A stretch of DNA of 46,398 nt. Origin: Lysobacterales bacterium. GTDB taxonomy: Bacteria > Pseudomonadota > Gammaproteobacteria > Xanthomonadales > SZUA-36. The stretch spans positions 1-46,398 of the forward strand of contig JAOUCS010000012.1 in assembly GCA_029859645.1 (NCBI GenBank), read 5' to 3'. The translations under genes were made by a program, and so were the position numbers. Shown in pieces: positions 7,888-17,325 of this stretch (position 1 is the stretch's first letter; each line of letters begins with the position of its first letter). A model generated the notes under the pieces. That model was not told where the DNA came from. It did no database searches and saw nothing but the letters and a program-made list of their open reading frames with translations.

Positions 7888-8766
7888 TCAGGCTTTCTGG
7901 TCTGATAAAAGACTGATCAGGCTGGAGGTGTCCCAGCGGCCGCCGCCTTTGGCCTGGACTTCTGAGTAGAACTGGTCGACCAGGGCGGTTACGGGTAGCT
8001 GCGAGCCGTTATTGCGTGCTTCGCTCAGGACGTAGCCCAGGTCCTTGCGCATCCAGTCGACGGCAAAGCCGAAGTTGAATTCGCCATCGACCATGGTGCT
8101 GGCGCGGTTGTCCATTTGCCAGGACTGGGCCGCACCCTTGGAAATGACTTCCACCACCGCTTTTTCATCCAGGCCTGCCTTGCCGGCGAAATGCAGCGCT
8201 TCGGAAAGCCCCTGCACCAGCCCGGCAATGCAGATCTGGTTAACCATCTTGGCCAATTGGCCGGAACCGGAATCGCCCAGGCGGGCCTGCATGCGGGCGT
8301 AGCAGTCGATCAGCGGCGCCGCCTTGCTGACGGCGGTTTCGTCGCCACCGATCATTACGGTCAGTTGCCCGTTTTCGGCGCCCACCTGGCCGCCGGATAC
8401 GGGTGCGTCAACAAAAGAAAATCCCAGTCCAGCCGCGGTTGCATAAAGCTCGCGCGCGACGTCGGCAGAAGATGTCGTGTGATCGATAAAAACGGCGCCC
8501 GGCTTCATGTCTGTAAACGCACCTTCCGGGCCGGTGGTAACGGCACGCAAGTCGTCATCATTGCCCACGCAGCAGAAAACAAAATCAGCCCCTTTCGCGG
8601 CGGCCTCCGGTGTGGTTGCAGCCAGGCCCCCGAAATCTGCCACCCATTTCTGCGCCGTGGCAACGGTGCGGTTGTAAACAGTGACTCGGTGACCTGCTTT
8701 GGCCAGGTAACCCGCCATCGGGTAGCCCATCACGCCCAGGCCGATAAATGCGACATCATGATTCAT
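7888..8766 (-). CDS. NAD(P)-dependent 3-hydroxyisobutyrate dehydrogenase-family enzyme
   Basis: A 292-residue beta-hydroxyacid dehydrogenase. It has the Rossmann motif GLGVMGYPMAGYLAKAGH at residues 10-27, the substrate-binding loop DAPVSGGQVGAENG near residue 122, and the catalytic lysine in GQLAKMVNQ near residue 170. The C-terminal all-helical domain is complete. Members oxidise 3-hydroxyisobutyrate, reduce tartronate semialdehyde or act on succinic semialdehyde; the sequence alone does not separate these. AGGA precedes ATG 8766. It is 15 bases after the last TolB-like/TPR gene and may be co-transcribed with that array, although no functional link is obvious. Confidence 0.85.
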   Translation of the reverse strand: MNHDVAFIGLGVMGYPMAGYLAKAGHRVTVYNRTVATAQKWVADFGGLAATTPEAAAKGADFVFCCVGNDDDLRAVTTGPEGAFTDMKPGAVFIDHTTSSADVARELYATAAGLGFSFVDAPVSGGQVGAENGQLTVMIGGDETAVSKAAPLIDCYARMQARLGDSGSGQLAKMVNQICIAGLVQGLSEALHFAGKAGLDEKAVVEVISKGAAQSWQMDNRASTMVDGEFNFGFAVDWMRKDLGYVLSEARNNGSQLPVTALVDQFYSEVQAKGGGRWDTSSLISLLSDQKA

Positions 8767-8781
8767 TGGTGTTCCTGCTTG

Positions 8782-10653
8782 TTACCAGTTTTTCAATGGA
8801 AATTCATAGGGCTTAAGCGGCGGCCAGGCAAGACCCGACCCCACCAGCATTTCCGCAAAGCGGGGAGTCGATTCAAGGTCGAAAGGTGCGCCACACAGAC
8901 AACCGTATATCGCCTGTAATAATACGATATGTCCAAAGGGTCTCGCATCAATCATGGCGGCCAGGCGGTTTGCTTCGTTGTGTTTGCCGACTGCCGCAGC
9001 AAATATCAGGGCGTCTCGGTCGTTTGGGCCATTCAGCGCAAAGTATTCAGTGACCAGGCCCGACGCAAGCTCGTTATCACCTTGAACGGCGGCAATCAAC
9101 GCCATTAGTGATAACGACTCGCTTTCAATCCGAAAGCGGTTGTTGGCCACCTGCGTGGCTTTTTCCGTCTGCCCCTGGAAAGCCAGCCCGAGGGCCAGAC
9201 CCTTTACCAGCCAGGGGTGGCTGGTTATCCGGAGGTATTGCTCGGCACTTTCAGCCGCTTCCTTAGCCTGCCCCATCCACAACAATGCGCCGGTCATATG
9301 CACCATCGAGCGGACTCGCAGCGGGTCGCATTGCTGCATCCGGGCAAATCCTTCCAGGGCTATTTGCGCTTTTCCGAAGGGTCCCCCCACCAGGTGCGCC
9401 CAAAGCGCGGTTTCACAACCCTTAGTCATCAGGGACAGGTCAGTGAGCGCCCCGAGGCCCTGCCATTGGCCGGTTAACAAGGCCAGGCCAAACTCGGCGT
9501 TGCGCAGTTGATTGGCGTTCTTGGCATAGCGAATGGTTTGTTCGTAATCCGTGGTCAGTTCCCCCGGTGCTCGTTCCAGGTCGGCTTTGGTGATGTTTCC
9601 GTCCAGTTCGCCGGCGGCCTGGCTGATCACTATATGGCTGCTCAGGTCGGAGTGGTAATGGTATGCCTCGACCATTTCGGGTGACATCGCAATTGCGTTT
9701 TCAAACTCGATGTTGGCCTGTTTTAAAAGGCTTATCTGGCTTGGTTCCTGGTGTGCGCGCTCATACAGCCCCATTCCTTTCTGGAAAGATATGAACGCCT
9801 CGACGTTGCGCGTGCCGGCGCGCTGCATGCGTTCGCGCATGGAGTCATCCAGGAACACATTCAGTGCACTGGCGACTTTTTCCGCAATGTCCGATTGAAC
9901 CGCAAAAGTGTCCTGCGTGTGCCGGTCATAGCTTTGTGACCACAAGTGGAAACCATCGCTGGCCCGGATCAGCTGCGCCGTGATACGCAGTTGGTCGCCT
10001 GCACGGCGCACCGAGCCTTCCACCACGTGTTCGACACCCAGTTGCTGTGCAATAGTGTCAATGGGCAGATTCGCCCCTTTGAAATGGAAGGCGGAGGTTC
10101 GCGCTGTCACCAGCAAATCCGGCAGTTGCGCCAACGCATTGATGATCTCTTCGGTCAATCCGTCGGAGAAATAATCATCATCCGGTCCATTGCTCATTGC
10201 CACGAACGGGAGGACAACAACCGATTTTTCGGCGACGATGGTCTGTCCGGGTTCTTTTATCATCGGGGGCGGTTCGTCAGCAGCGGTTTGTGCCGCAGGC
10301 GAATGCTCTTCCTGGTTTAACTTATCGAACAGCAGAAAGCCGACAGCACAAACCAGCACCACGATAATGGCGCGATCGAGTTTCCGGCCGGTTCGCCCGG
10401 TGATCGATGAACGGCGGTCGACTTCGCTCTCGAGTTTTACTCCGTCGGGCGTCAGTTCAAACACCCATGCCAGGATCAGCGCAGGCAGGAAACCAGCGAC
10501 GAGCAGAAACAGGATGTAGCGGGCAACCTCGTCCGGAAAATTCAGTATGGGTCCGACAACATCAACGATTTGCAGCAGTAACCAGCTGCCAACAAGGTAA
10601 GCGATACCAATTCTGAAGACGTTACGCCGCTTCAGTTCCTCGAACAGGCTCAT
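8782..10653 (-). CDS. Membrane-anchored TolB-like/TPR protein, paralogue 1 (shortest)
   Basis: A 623-residue protein with the shared plan of the array. It has a basic start (FEELKRRNVF), two hydrophobic segments at about 14-34 and 44-64, the cytoplasmic motif ELTPDGVKLESEVDR, and a third segment near 95-110. A TolB N-terminal/FlgO-like domain follows, beginning VVVLPFVAMS near residue 146 and running to about 275. The helical C-terminal part has poorer TPR repeats than its siblings and is shorter. Topology from the positive-inside rule places the C-terminal domains in the periplasm. Its ATG overlaps the stop of paralogue 2 (ATGA). It is the most divergent member: it has HVVEGSVRRAGDQ where paralogues 2 and 3 have HILEGSVRK. 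The function is unknown. Confidence 0.75.
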   Translation of the reverse strand: MSLFEELKRRNVFRIGIAYLVGSWLLLQIVDVVGPILNFPDEVARYILFLLVAGFLPALILAWVFELTPDGVKLESEVDRRSSITGRTGRKLDRAIIVVLVCAVGFLLFDKLNQEEHSPAAQTAADEPPPMIKEPGQTIVAEKSVVVLPFVAMSNGPDDDYFSDGLTEEIINALAQLPDLLVTARTSAFHFKGANLPIDTIAQQLGVEHVVEGSVRRAGDQLRITAQLIRASDGFHLWSQSYDRHTQDTFAVQSDIAEKVASALNVFLDDSMRERMQRAGTRNVEAFISFQKGMGLYERAHQEPSQISLLKQANIEFENAIAMSPEMVEAYHYHSDLSSHIVISQAAGELDGNITKADLERAPGELTTDYEQTIRYAKNANQLRNAEFGLALLTGQWQGLGALTDLSLMTKGCETALWAHLVGGPFGKAQIALEGFARMQQCDPLRVRSMVHMTGALLWMGQAKEAAESAEQYLRITSHPWLVKGLALGLAFQGQTEKATQVANNRFRIESESLSLMALIAAVQGDNELASGLVTEYFALNGPNDRDALIFAAAVGKHNEANRLAAMIDARPFGHIVLLQAIYGCLCGAPFDLESTPRFAEMLVGSGLAWPPLKPYEFPLKNW

Positions 10654-12791
10654 GCAGAGACGGGATCCAGTCCTAGCGTGGCCCGCTCGGTTTCAAGGTG
10701 CTCGACCATTCGGCCCTGGATGGCCTCGTACTCCGGGTCACCTTCGAGATCGCTGAACACGGGCCAGTCTTCGGCAATCCGGGGAGAGGCGACCATTCCG
10801 CCATCAACCGCATCGGCAAGCCATTGGAGTGCAACCGGGAAATTTCCGGCGAGCGTATGGTAGGCAGCTTCGTTCAACAGGAAAGCTGGAAGTCTGAGCC
10901 CCTGGGCGTTCAGCGAATCGTGGGCGATTCGAACTCTCGCCATCGCATCATCAAAGCGTTGCGCATTGCCCGCTCGTTGATAGGCCAGGGCAATCTCAAT
11001 CATGCTGTCATACCCGGAAAACCCATCGGATGGAAAATCCGATTCATAGGCATCGAGCGTGGGCCATCGGGATTCCAGGTACTCGATCACTTCATCGGAG
11101 CGGCCTGTAACATTCAGAAACTGGAACCAGGTCAGCACATCGCCCTCAGCCGCCAGTTTGGCGCTAAGCAGTGCGGCTTCTTCAAGGCGGCCCAGTCGCT
11201 TGAGTCCCAGCACTTTCCAGCTTCGATATCCTTCGGTCGCCAGAAGTTCGTTTTGACCGGTTCTGGCAAGCCCGACCGAATAAAAAATACGGTAAACGCG
11301 ATCGTTAGGCTGGACAGCCAATGACTCTCTTGCAGAGACAAGACATTCGGCGATATTGCCCTGTGCCAGGCCGATGATGGCATCGGTGACACCCATGGTG
11401 GGGTCGGTGGACATAAACGGCCGGGTTTTCTCATTCAGGGCAATCGCCTTGTCTACCTGCCCGAGAATACTGTAAAGCCAGACCAGATTAGCAAACCCGG
11501 GTTTATACAAGGGATCTTTCCGCAACACTTCCTCGAGGATGTCACGCGAGTCAGCAGGGCGATTGGACTGTGCATAAGCATTATTCAACCAATTGGCAGC
11601 GTCCACCAGGTTCGGATTGATCGAAAGCGCTCTCTCCAGGGCTTCGATTCCCTCGTTCAGTTCTCCGGGTCTGCCGTAGTGATACAGGCCCATGCCCGCC
11701 CAGCCTTCGGCAAGCTCCGGGTCCAGTCGCAACGACTGTTCCAGGAACAATCTGGCCTGACTCTCCGCCTGGGGCACGGGGAGATCTCCGTATGAATTGT
11801 CTGCCAGAAGCAGCGACGCGATTCCGCGTTGTGCATAAGCCGGCGCATATTCCGGGTCAATTTCTATTACCCTGTCCAGCAACTCGCTGGCTGACTCCAG
11901 TGGTTTCTGCATGCGTTCGTACATGCGCTGCCGCGCCAGCAGGTAGAGGTCGAAGGCTTCTGAATCGGTGCGGGTCGCCGTCGTAACTTCCAGTGCTTCG
12001 CCGTCCAGCAAATGCGCCTTGAGCTGCTCGAGAATTGCCCTGGCGATCTCATCCTGAATCGCGAACACGTCGGTCAGTTCCCGGTCGTAGGTGTCCGACC
12101 ACAGGTGAAACCCGTCGTCGACCTGGATCAGTTGGGCGGTAATGCGCACCTTGGTGCCGGATTTGCGCACGGAGCCTTCCAGGATGTGCTCAACGCCAAG
12201 TGTTTCTCCGATCTGGCGCAAGTCCTGGTTCTGCCCCTTGAAGGCGAACGAAGAAGTCCGGCCCGCTACTTTCAGGTCTTTGATCCGGGCCAGGGAATTG
12301 AGAATTTCCTCGGAGATGCCGTCGGAAAAATATTCCTGCTCGGCATCCGAGGACATGTTGACGAATGGCAGGACAGCGATGGACTTTGCCTGCTCAACCT
12401 GGCCTGTGGCTGCCTCCTGTTCCCCAGCGGGGGGCTCAGGTGTGCCTCGCGGCATGAACCGGTCAAACAGCAGAAGTGCAACCGCAATGGTCAACGCGAC
12501 AATAATGCCGCGGTTCATTTTCTGACCGGTTTTGTGGGTAATTGACTGGCTGCGGTCGACGTGTTTTTCCTTTTTGATGCCCTCTGGAGTCAATTCGAAG
12601 GCCCAGGCGAAGACCAGCGCCAGTGGGAATCCGAGCGCGATCGCCAGCATAAAAGCCTGGATTACCCAGTGAGGTGCATCGATGCTCTCCAGTACGATGT
12701 CGGCCAACTGGAGGGCCACCCAGGCCGAAACCAGATAGGCGACAGCCACCCGAAATACGTTACGGCGTTTGAGTTCTTCGAAAAAACTCAT
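10650..12791 (-). CDS. Membrane-anchored TolB-like/TPR protein, paralogue 2
   Basis: 713 residues. Three hydrophobic segments lie at about 14-34, 45-65 and 95-112. The basic motif ELTPEGIKKEKHVDR sits between the second and third, then a proline/glutamate-rich linker. A TolB-like domain runs from residue 137 (SIAVLPFVNMS) to about 267, and TPR-type helical repeats fill the rest (for example ALSINPNLVDAANWLN). The TolB-like domain differs from that of paralogue 3 at only about 12 of some 130 positions, while the C-terminal half is far less alike, which suggests duplication followed by change of the repeat region. It overlaps both neighbours by four bases. No catalytic motif is visible; scaffolding or sensing in the periplasm is inferred. 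Confidence 0.8.
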   Translation of the reverse strand: MSFFEELKRRNVFRVAVAYLVSAWVALQLADIVLESIDAPHWVIQAFMLAIALGFPLALVFAWAFELTPEGIKKEKHVDRSQSITHKTGQKMNRGIIVALTIAVALLLFDRFMPRGTPEPPAGEQEAATGQVEQAKSIAVLPFVNMSSDAEQEYFSDGISEEILNSLARIKDLKVAGRTSSFAFKGQNQDLRQIGETLGVEHILEGSVRKSGTKVRITAQLIQVDDGFHLWSDTYDRELTDVFAIQDEIARAILEQLKAHLLDGEALEVTTATRTDSEAFDLYLLARQRMYERMQKPLESASELLDRVIEIDPEYAPAYAQRGIASLLLADNSYGDLPVPQAESQARLFLEQSLRLDPELAEGWAGMGLYHYGRPGELNEGIEALERALSINPNLVDAANWLNNAYAQSNRPADSRDILEEVLRKDPLYKPGFANLVWLYSILGQVDKAIALNEKTRPFMSTDPTMGVTDAIIGLAQGNIAECLVSARESLAVQPNDRVYRIFYSVGLARTGQNELLATEGYRSWKVLGLKRLGRLEEAALLSAKLAAEGDVLTWFQFLNVTGRSDEVIEYLESRWPTLDAYESDFPSDGFSGYDSMIEIALAYQRAGNAQRFDDAMARVRIAHDSLNAQGLRLPAFLLNEAAYHTLAGNFPVALQWLADAVDGGMVASPRIAEDWPVFSDLEGDPEYEAIQGRMVEHLETERATLGLDPVSA

Positions 12792-14950
12792 ATCTCGACC
12801 GGCTCCAGTCCCAGCTCAGCACGTTGGCCATTGACGTGGTCCACCATGCGTTGCTGTATCGCTTCGAACTCGGGGTCTCCTTCGAAAACTTTGAGCGCCG
12901 GTGAAACCCGGGCCAGCCCACCGTCTGCGATAATTGCAATATGGTTATCGACGGCAACGGCCAGTGATTCAAGTGAGCCTTGCCGGTCGCCGGCCATCAC
13001 CAGGTAGATGGCTTCGTCAACGTACAGAAATGGGTATCGGTAACCCAACGCTAATTGTTGATCAATGGCTTTTCGCGAATGTGCCATCGCTTGATCGAAC
13101 CGGTTTGAGTCACCGACATTTCCGAATGCCCAGGCAAGGTCCAGCAATGTACCCACACCACCCCTGCCCAGGGGTGGGTAGTCGACAAGATAAGCGTCCA
13201 CGCTATCCCAGCGCTCGTCAAAAAAGCTCACCACGTCCTCGGCGCGGCCGGCATCAGTCAGCAACAGGATAATCATGCCTACCGTCTCACCGCTCGCTGC
13301 CTGCTCCTGCGCCAGCAGGGTGGCCTCCTCGGTCCGTCCAAGTGCCCACAAACTGATGAATCTCTGCCAGGGATTACCCACTTCAGCGGCACGCTCGAAC
13401 TGTGCCGTGTCCAGAAACCCTCCGGCGAGCCAGCCCTTCACTGAAGCAACATCTGGCCTGGCCTCATGCACCTGTTCTATCAACCGCAGGCCGTTGGCAA
13501 AATTTCCTTGTGCGAATTGAAGTTGGGCGTCCAGCTGCAGCAGCATCGGGTCGGTTCCCAGCATGGGACGCACCCGATCGATGAGTGCCTGAGCTTTGTC
13601 CAGTTCCATTCGGGCCGTGTGGACCAGAAAAAGGTTATTAAGCCCCGGGCGGTACAAAGGATCGTATTCGACAATTTTCTCTGCTATCGCTATGGATTCT
13701 TCCTGTCTGCCCGCGTCGCCGTAGGCAATTTGCAGCCAGTTCATGGCATTAACCAGGTTGGGGTTAATGGCAACGGAGCGCTCCAGGTAATCAATTCTCT
13801 GATCGGATTCACCAGGGACATTACTGTAATAAAGGCCCATGCCGGCCAGTGCTTCCGGCTGCTCCGGGTCCAGCCTCAGCGCCTGGTCGAGATAGAGTTT
13901 CGCCTGGCTTTGGGACTGCTCCTCGGGTATCGTGCCGTACGACGTGTCCGCCAGGAGCAGCGTGGCAATTCCGCGCTGCGCATATGCCGGGGCGTAATCC
14001 GGGTCAATGGCGATCGCACGGTCCAGCACTTCGGCTGCCGATTCCAGGGTCGCCTGGTTGCGTTCGAAGATCCGTTGCTTGCCTTGCAGATACAGGTCGT
14101 ATGCCTCGGAATTTGTGCGGGTGGAGGATACTACAACGGCCTCTCCGTCCAGCAGGTGCGCCTTGAGTTGTTCCAGGATGGCGGTGGCAATTTCATCCTG
14201 GATTGCGAATACATCATCCAGTTCCCGGTCATAGGTGTCCGACCACAGGTGGAAACCATCCTCCACCTGGATAAGCTGCGCAGTAATGCGTACCTTGGTG
14301 CCGGCTTTACGCACCGAGCCTTCCAGGATGTGCTCTACACCCAGCGCCGTCCCTATCTTGCGCAGGTCCTGGTTTTGTCCTTTGAAAGCAAAAGAAGAAG
14401 TCCGGCCGGCGACTTTCAAATCCTGCACCCGGGCCAGGGAGTTGAGTATTTCTTCTGAAATCCCATCGGAAAAATACTCGTTGCTGGCGTCTTCACTCAT
14501 GTTGACGAAGGGTAGTACGGCAATTGATTTGTCGTTTGTTTCAGCTTCGGCCGGAGTTTCTGCCTCGCCCGAAATTTCCACCACGGTCACGTCGCGGAGC
14601 GGCGCCAGGTAAAACTTGTCCACGGCAAAATAACCCAGTGCAATCACCAGGATGAAGATGATCGCCAGGTTGAGTTTCTGGCCTGTTTCATGAGTAATGG
14701 ACTCAGTGCGGTCTACGTCTTTCTCTTTCTTGATGCCTTCCGGGGTCATCTCAAACGCCCAGGCGAAAAACAGCGCCAGCGGAAAACCCGCCAGCAATAC
14801 CAGCAGAATGGTTTTGATGACCCAATCTGGCGCGCCAAAGGGTTCGAGGAAGACGTCTGTGACCTGCGCAAGCAACCACGCCAGCACGACATAAGCCGTG
14901 CCGACTTTAAAGACATTGCGTCTTTTCAGCTCTTCAAACAGCCCGGACAT
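12788..14950 (-). CDS. Membrane-anchored TolB-like/TPR protein, paralogue 3
   Basis: 720 residues, with the same order as paralogue 2: FEELKRRNVF start, two membrane segments, ELTPEGIKKEKDVDR with a SITHETGQK tail, a third membrane segment, a short acidic linker, the TolB-like domain (SIAVLPFVNMSED) and TPR repeats. Its last 40 residues share an ending with paralogue 2 (FEGDPEFEAIQQRM and LGLEPV), so the C-terminal cap is also conserved. AGGA precedes ATG 14950, and 91 bases separate it from paralogue 4. This gap is the one place in the array where a separate promoter could sit. Its stop overlaps the start of paralogue 2. The function is unknown. Confidence 0.8.
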   Translation of the reverse strand: MSGLFEELKRRNVFKVGTAYVVLAWLLAQVTDVFLEPFGAPDWVIKTILLVLLAGFPLALFFAWAFEMTPEGIKKEKDVDRTESITHETGQKLNLAIIFILVIALGYFAVDKFYLAPLRDVTVVEISGEAETPAEAETNDKSIAVLPFVNMSEDASNEYFSDGISEEILNSLARVQDLKVAGRTSSFAFKGQNQDLRKIGTALGVEHILEGSVRKAGTKVRITAQLIQVEDGFHLWSDTYDRELDDVFAIQDEIATAILEQLKAHLLDGEAVVVSSTRTNSEAYDLYLQGKQRIFERNQATLESAAEVLDRAIAIDPDYAPAYAQRGIATLLLADTSYGTIPEEQSQSQAKLYLDQALRLDPEQPEALAGMGLYYSNVPGESDQRIDYLERSVAINPNLVNAMNWLQIAYGDAGRQEESIAIAEKIVEYDPLYRPGLNNLFLVHTARMELDKAQALIDRVRPMLGTDPMLLQLDAQLQFAQGNFANGLRLIEQVHEARPDVASVKGWLAGGFLDTAQFERAAEVGNPWQRFISLWALGRTEEATLLAQEQAASGETVGMIILLLTDAGRAEDVVSFFDERWDSVDAYLVDYPPLGRGGVGTLLDLAWAFGNVGDSNRFDQAMAHSRKAIDQQLALGYRYPFLYVDEAIYLVMAGDRQGSLESLAVAVDNHIAIIADGGLARVSPALKVFEGDPEFEAIQQRMVDHVNGQRAELGLEPVEI

Positions 14951-15041
14951 TTTTTATTCCTGTAATGAAAGACTCTCCGATCTTATCGGCTGCAGGGCAG
15001 ATCATACCATCAAAGGTGTTGAGCTTCCCTGCTCCCAGCTT

Positions 15042-17324
15042 TTAGTGGGTGCGGTCGGCAGGAAGGGGGTCTATCTTGCCCAGGGTTGTCATTTCAATGA
15101 CATTTTCCCGTTGTTTCGTCATCTCGGATTCAAGTTCATCCACCATGGCCTGGAAACCAGGATGCTTGTGCAGGCCGTTGAAATTGGGATTGAGGTCTGT
15201 CTCCCACCGCCAGTAAACCCGCCAGCCCCTGTCGATGATTCGGCGGAGTTCACTGAGCGCCGCTTCATCTTTGCCCAGGATGGCAAGTGCCTCGGCCTTT
15301 GCCGGCACCAGCCATGCCCGTTGCGCTCCGGTTGTGAAATAAGGTTTGTCATAGACTTCCAGCGCTCTGTTGAGAAGCTGCCGGTATTGCGCATCCTGGC
15401 CTGCGAGCTTCAGCAGCAACGCCAGGTCGACGGCCTGTAGCAGGTTGTCGGCGGTGATCTCCGGTTGAGGTAAAAACAACCGCGGATGGTGTTTGCGAAA
15501 GACCTCGATCCCTGCTTCCGGCTGACCGCTGGCCAGCGCTTCGTCTCGCTTGATGCGCATGAAAATGCCGTCAGAGTTCCAGCGGTCGGGCAGCTCCAGG
15601 TTCAATGCCAGGTTGCTGTACTGCAGAGCAATTTCAAAATTTCCCACCAGGTAATGGTGATGTGCTTGCATGGCCATCGGTTGGGGTTCATTCGTAACCC
15701 AATCGTTCAGCCACTCGGACCATTGCTGGGCACCTGTATGGTCATCCAGGATGTCATAGAGGAATACCATCCAGCCGGCCAGTTCAAAATCATCCGGTTC
15801 GATTTCCTGCCCAAGACGGATCCAGAAAAGGGCCTGGTCGATCTTGCCCTGGGAAAACCAGGCGCCACCGGCGGGTGCGTAGCCCAAGAGGCTGGCCGGA
15901 TCGACTTCCCTGATCCGTGCGTAAGCGGTTTGCGCCCCGTCATAATCCTCGAGTGCGCCAAGCGTTCTGGCCTGGACGAACAGCACGGAGGGCGAGAGGG
16001 GGTCCAATTCCAGCGCCTGCGTCAGCAGCGGCAAGGCTCGATTCGGTTTACCCGCCCTTTGCAGCATGTTGGCATAGACGGTCATGATGTCCGAGTTGCC
16101 CGGGTCCAGTTGCAACGCCTTTTCGAAAGCTTCCTCCGCTCCCGGTTCGCCGAGCAGGCTCTTCAACACGGCAAAAGACATCCAGGCTCTGCCATACATG
16201 GGATCGATCTCAAAGGCTTTTTCTATTGCAGCGCTGGCCTCTTCGGCAATTTCGTTAACGTCATGCAAACCGCTGAAAACTCCAGCAGTCAGGGCTGCTG
16301 CCAATGCGGAATGTGCATCCACATAACCGGCGTCGAGTGCGATCGCTTTGCGTGCGTATTCCACCGCCTTGTTCAGCGCGACAAATCCATCCCTGCGCAG
16401 CAGCTGTCGGGCCATCAGCACATATTGATAGGCTTCCAGGTTTTTCGTGGGTGTCCGGTTCAGTTCTTCGTTCTCCTCGGTGGTCAGCGTGGCCTGCAGC
16501 GCGGCGGCGATGGCATGCGCAACTTCGGCCTGGATTTCGAACAGGTTTTCTGCCGTTACCGTGCGGTCATAGGATTCAGCCCATATGTGTTCATCAGTCT
16601 TGGCGTTGATCAGCTGCATGTTGATCCGGACCCGTTCACCGGCCTGCTGGATGCCACCTTCCAGCAGGTTGCTGACACCGAGTTCCTTGCCGATTTGTCG
16701 CAGGTTCTTGCTGGTGTCGCGGTAAGCCATCACCGAGGTGCGAGAAATGACTTTGAGTTCATGAATTTTTGACAGCTGGGTCAGCAGGTCGTCGTGAATC
16801 CCGTCAGAAAAGAACTGCGTATTCTCGGATCCATGGCTGCGGTTGATGAAGGGCAGCACAGCGATGGATTTATCTTCGGGGTCGAGTTGTGGCCTGCTTT
16901 CGAGAGCCCGGTTTGAGGCTGCATCTGCGGGGGCAAGCGATTCGGCAAGCTCAGTGGCTGATTCCGATTCATTTACCGGGAACAGGCCCATCCGTTCCGC
17001 ACCCATCATCAGGATGATCAGCGCGAGCAAGCCAATGATGACCCGGTTCAGTTTCTGCCCGGTTTTTCGGCTGATCGAGCCTGAACGATCAACATCCCGT
17101 TCACGTTTTACACCCTGCGGTGTCAATTCAAAGGCCCAGGCAAACAGGAGTGCAGGGATAAATCCAATCGCGATCAGCAATAGCACCGCTTTCGCAACCC
17201 AGTCCGGCAACTCCAGGATGGGAGCGATAACATCAACCACCTGCAACAGTAGCCAGCAGACAACAATGTAAGCCGCGCCTACGCGGAATACATTACGCCG
17301 CTTGAGCTCTGCGAGCAGGGTCAT
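15042..17324 (-). CDS. Membrane-anchored TolB-like/TPR protein, paralogue 4
   Basis: 760 residues from ATG 17324, which begins LLAELKRRNVFRVGAAY as in its siblings; a reading from 17402 would add 26 residues encoded inside the peptidase gene. It has the ELTPQGVKRERDVDR motif, three membrane segments and a TolB-like domain (SIAVLPFINRSHGSEN, ending near residue 300) that differs from the other three, for example LLEGGIQQAGERV. Long, regular TPR repeats follow (KAFEIDPMYGRAW, KALQLDPGNSDI, QALELDPLSPSV). The start lies one base after the stop of the M14 peptidase gene, so translation is probably coupled. The function is unknown. Confidence 0.8.
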   Translation of the reverse strand: MTLLAELKRRNVFRVGAAYIVVCWLLLQVVDVIAPILELPDWVAKAVLLLIAIGFIPALLFAWAFELTPQGVKRERDVDRSGSISRKTGQKLNRVIIGLLALIILMMGAERMGLFPVNESESATELAESLAPADAASNRALESRPQLDPEDKSIAVLPFINRSHGSENTQFFSDGIHDDLLTQLSKIHELKVISRTSVMAYRDTSKNLRQIGKELGVSNLLEGGIQQAGERVRINMQLINAKTDEHIWAESYDRTVTAENLFEIQAEVAHAIAAALQATLTTEENEELNRTPTKNLEAYQYVLMARQLLRRDGFVALNKAVEYARKAIALDAGYVDAHSALAAALTAGVFSGLHDVNEIAEEASAAIEKAFEIDPMYGRAWMSFAVLKSLLGEPGAEEAFEKALQLDPGNSDIMTVYANMLQRAGKPNRALPLLTQALELDPLSPSVLFVQARTLGALEDYDGAQTAYARIREVDPASLLGYAPAGGAWFSQGKIDQALFWIRLGQEIEPDDFELAGWMVFLYDILDDHTGAQQWSEWLNDWVTNEPQPMAMQAHHHYLVGNFEIALQYSNLALNLELPDRWNSDGIFMRIKRDEALASGQPEAGIEVFRKHHPRLFLPQPEITADNLLQAVDLALLLKLAGQDAQYRQLLNRALEVYDKPYFTTGAQRAWLVPAKAEALAILGKDEAALSELRRIIDRGWRVYWRWETDLNPNFNGLHKHPGFQAMVDELESEMTKQRENVIEMTTLGKIDPLPADRTH

Positions 17325-17325
17325 G

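Noticed and set aside
13466-14458. A 330-codon plus-strand frame inside paralogue 3
   Set aside because: Antisense shadow; the same position in paralogue 2 gives a similar shadow only because the coding strands are paralogous.
15486-16772. A 428-codon plus-strand frame inside TolB-like/TPR paralogue 4
   Set aside because: Antisense shadow of a GC-rich gene; no ribosome site or recognisable domain.
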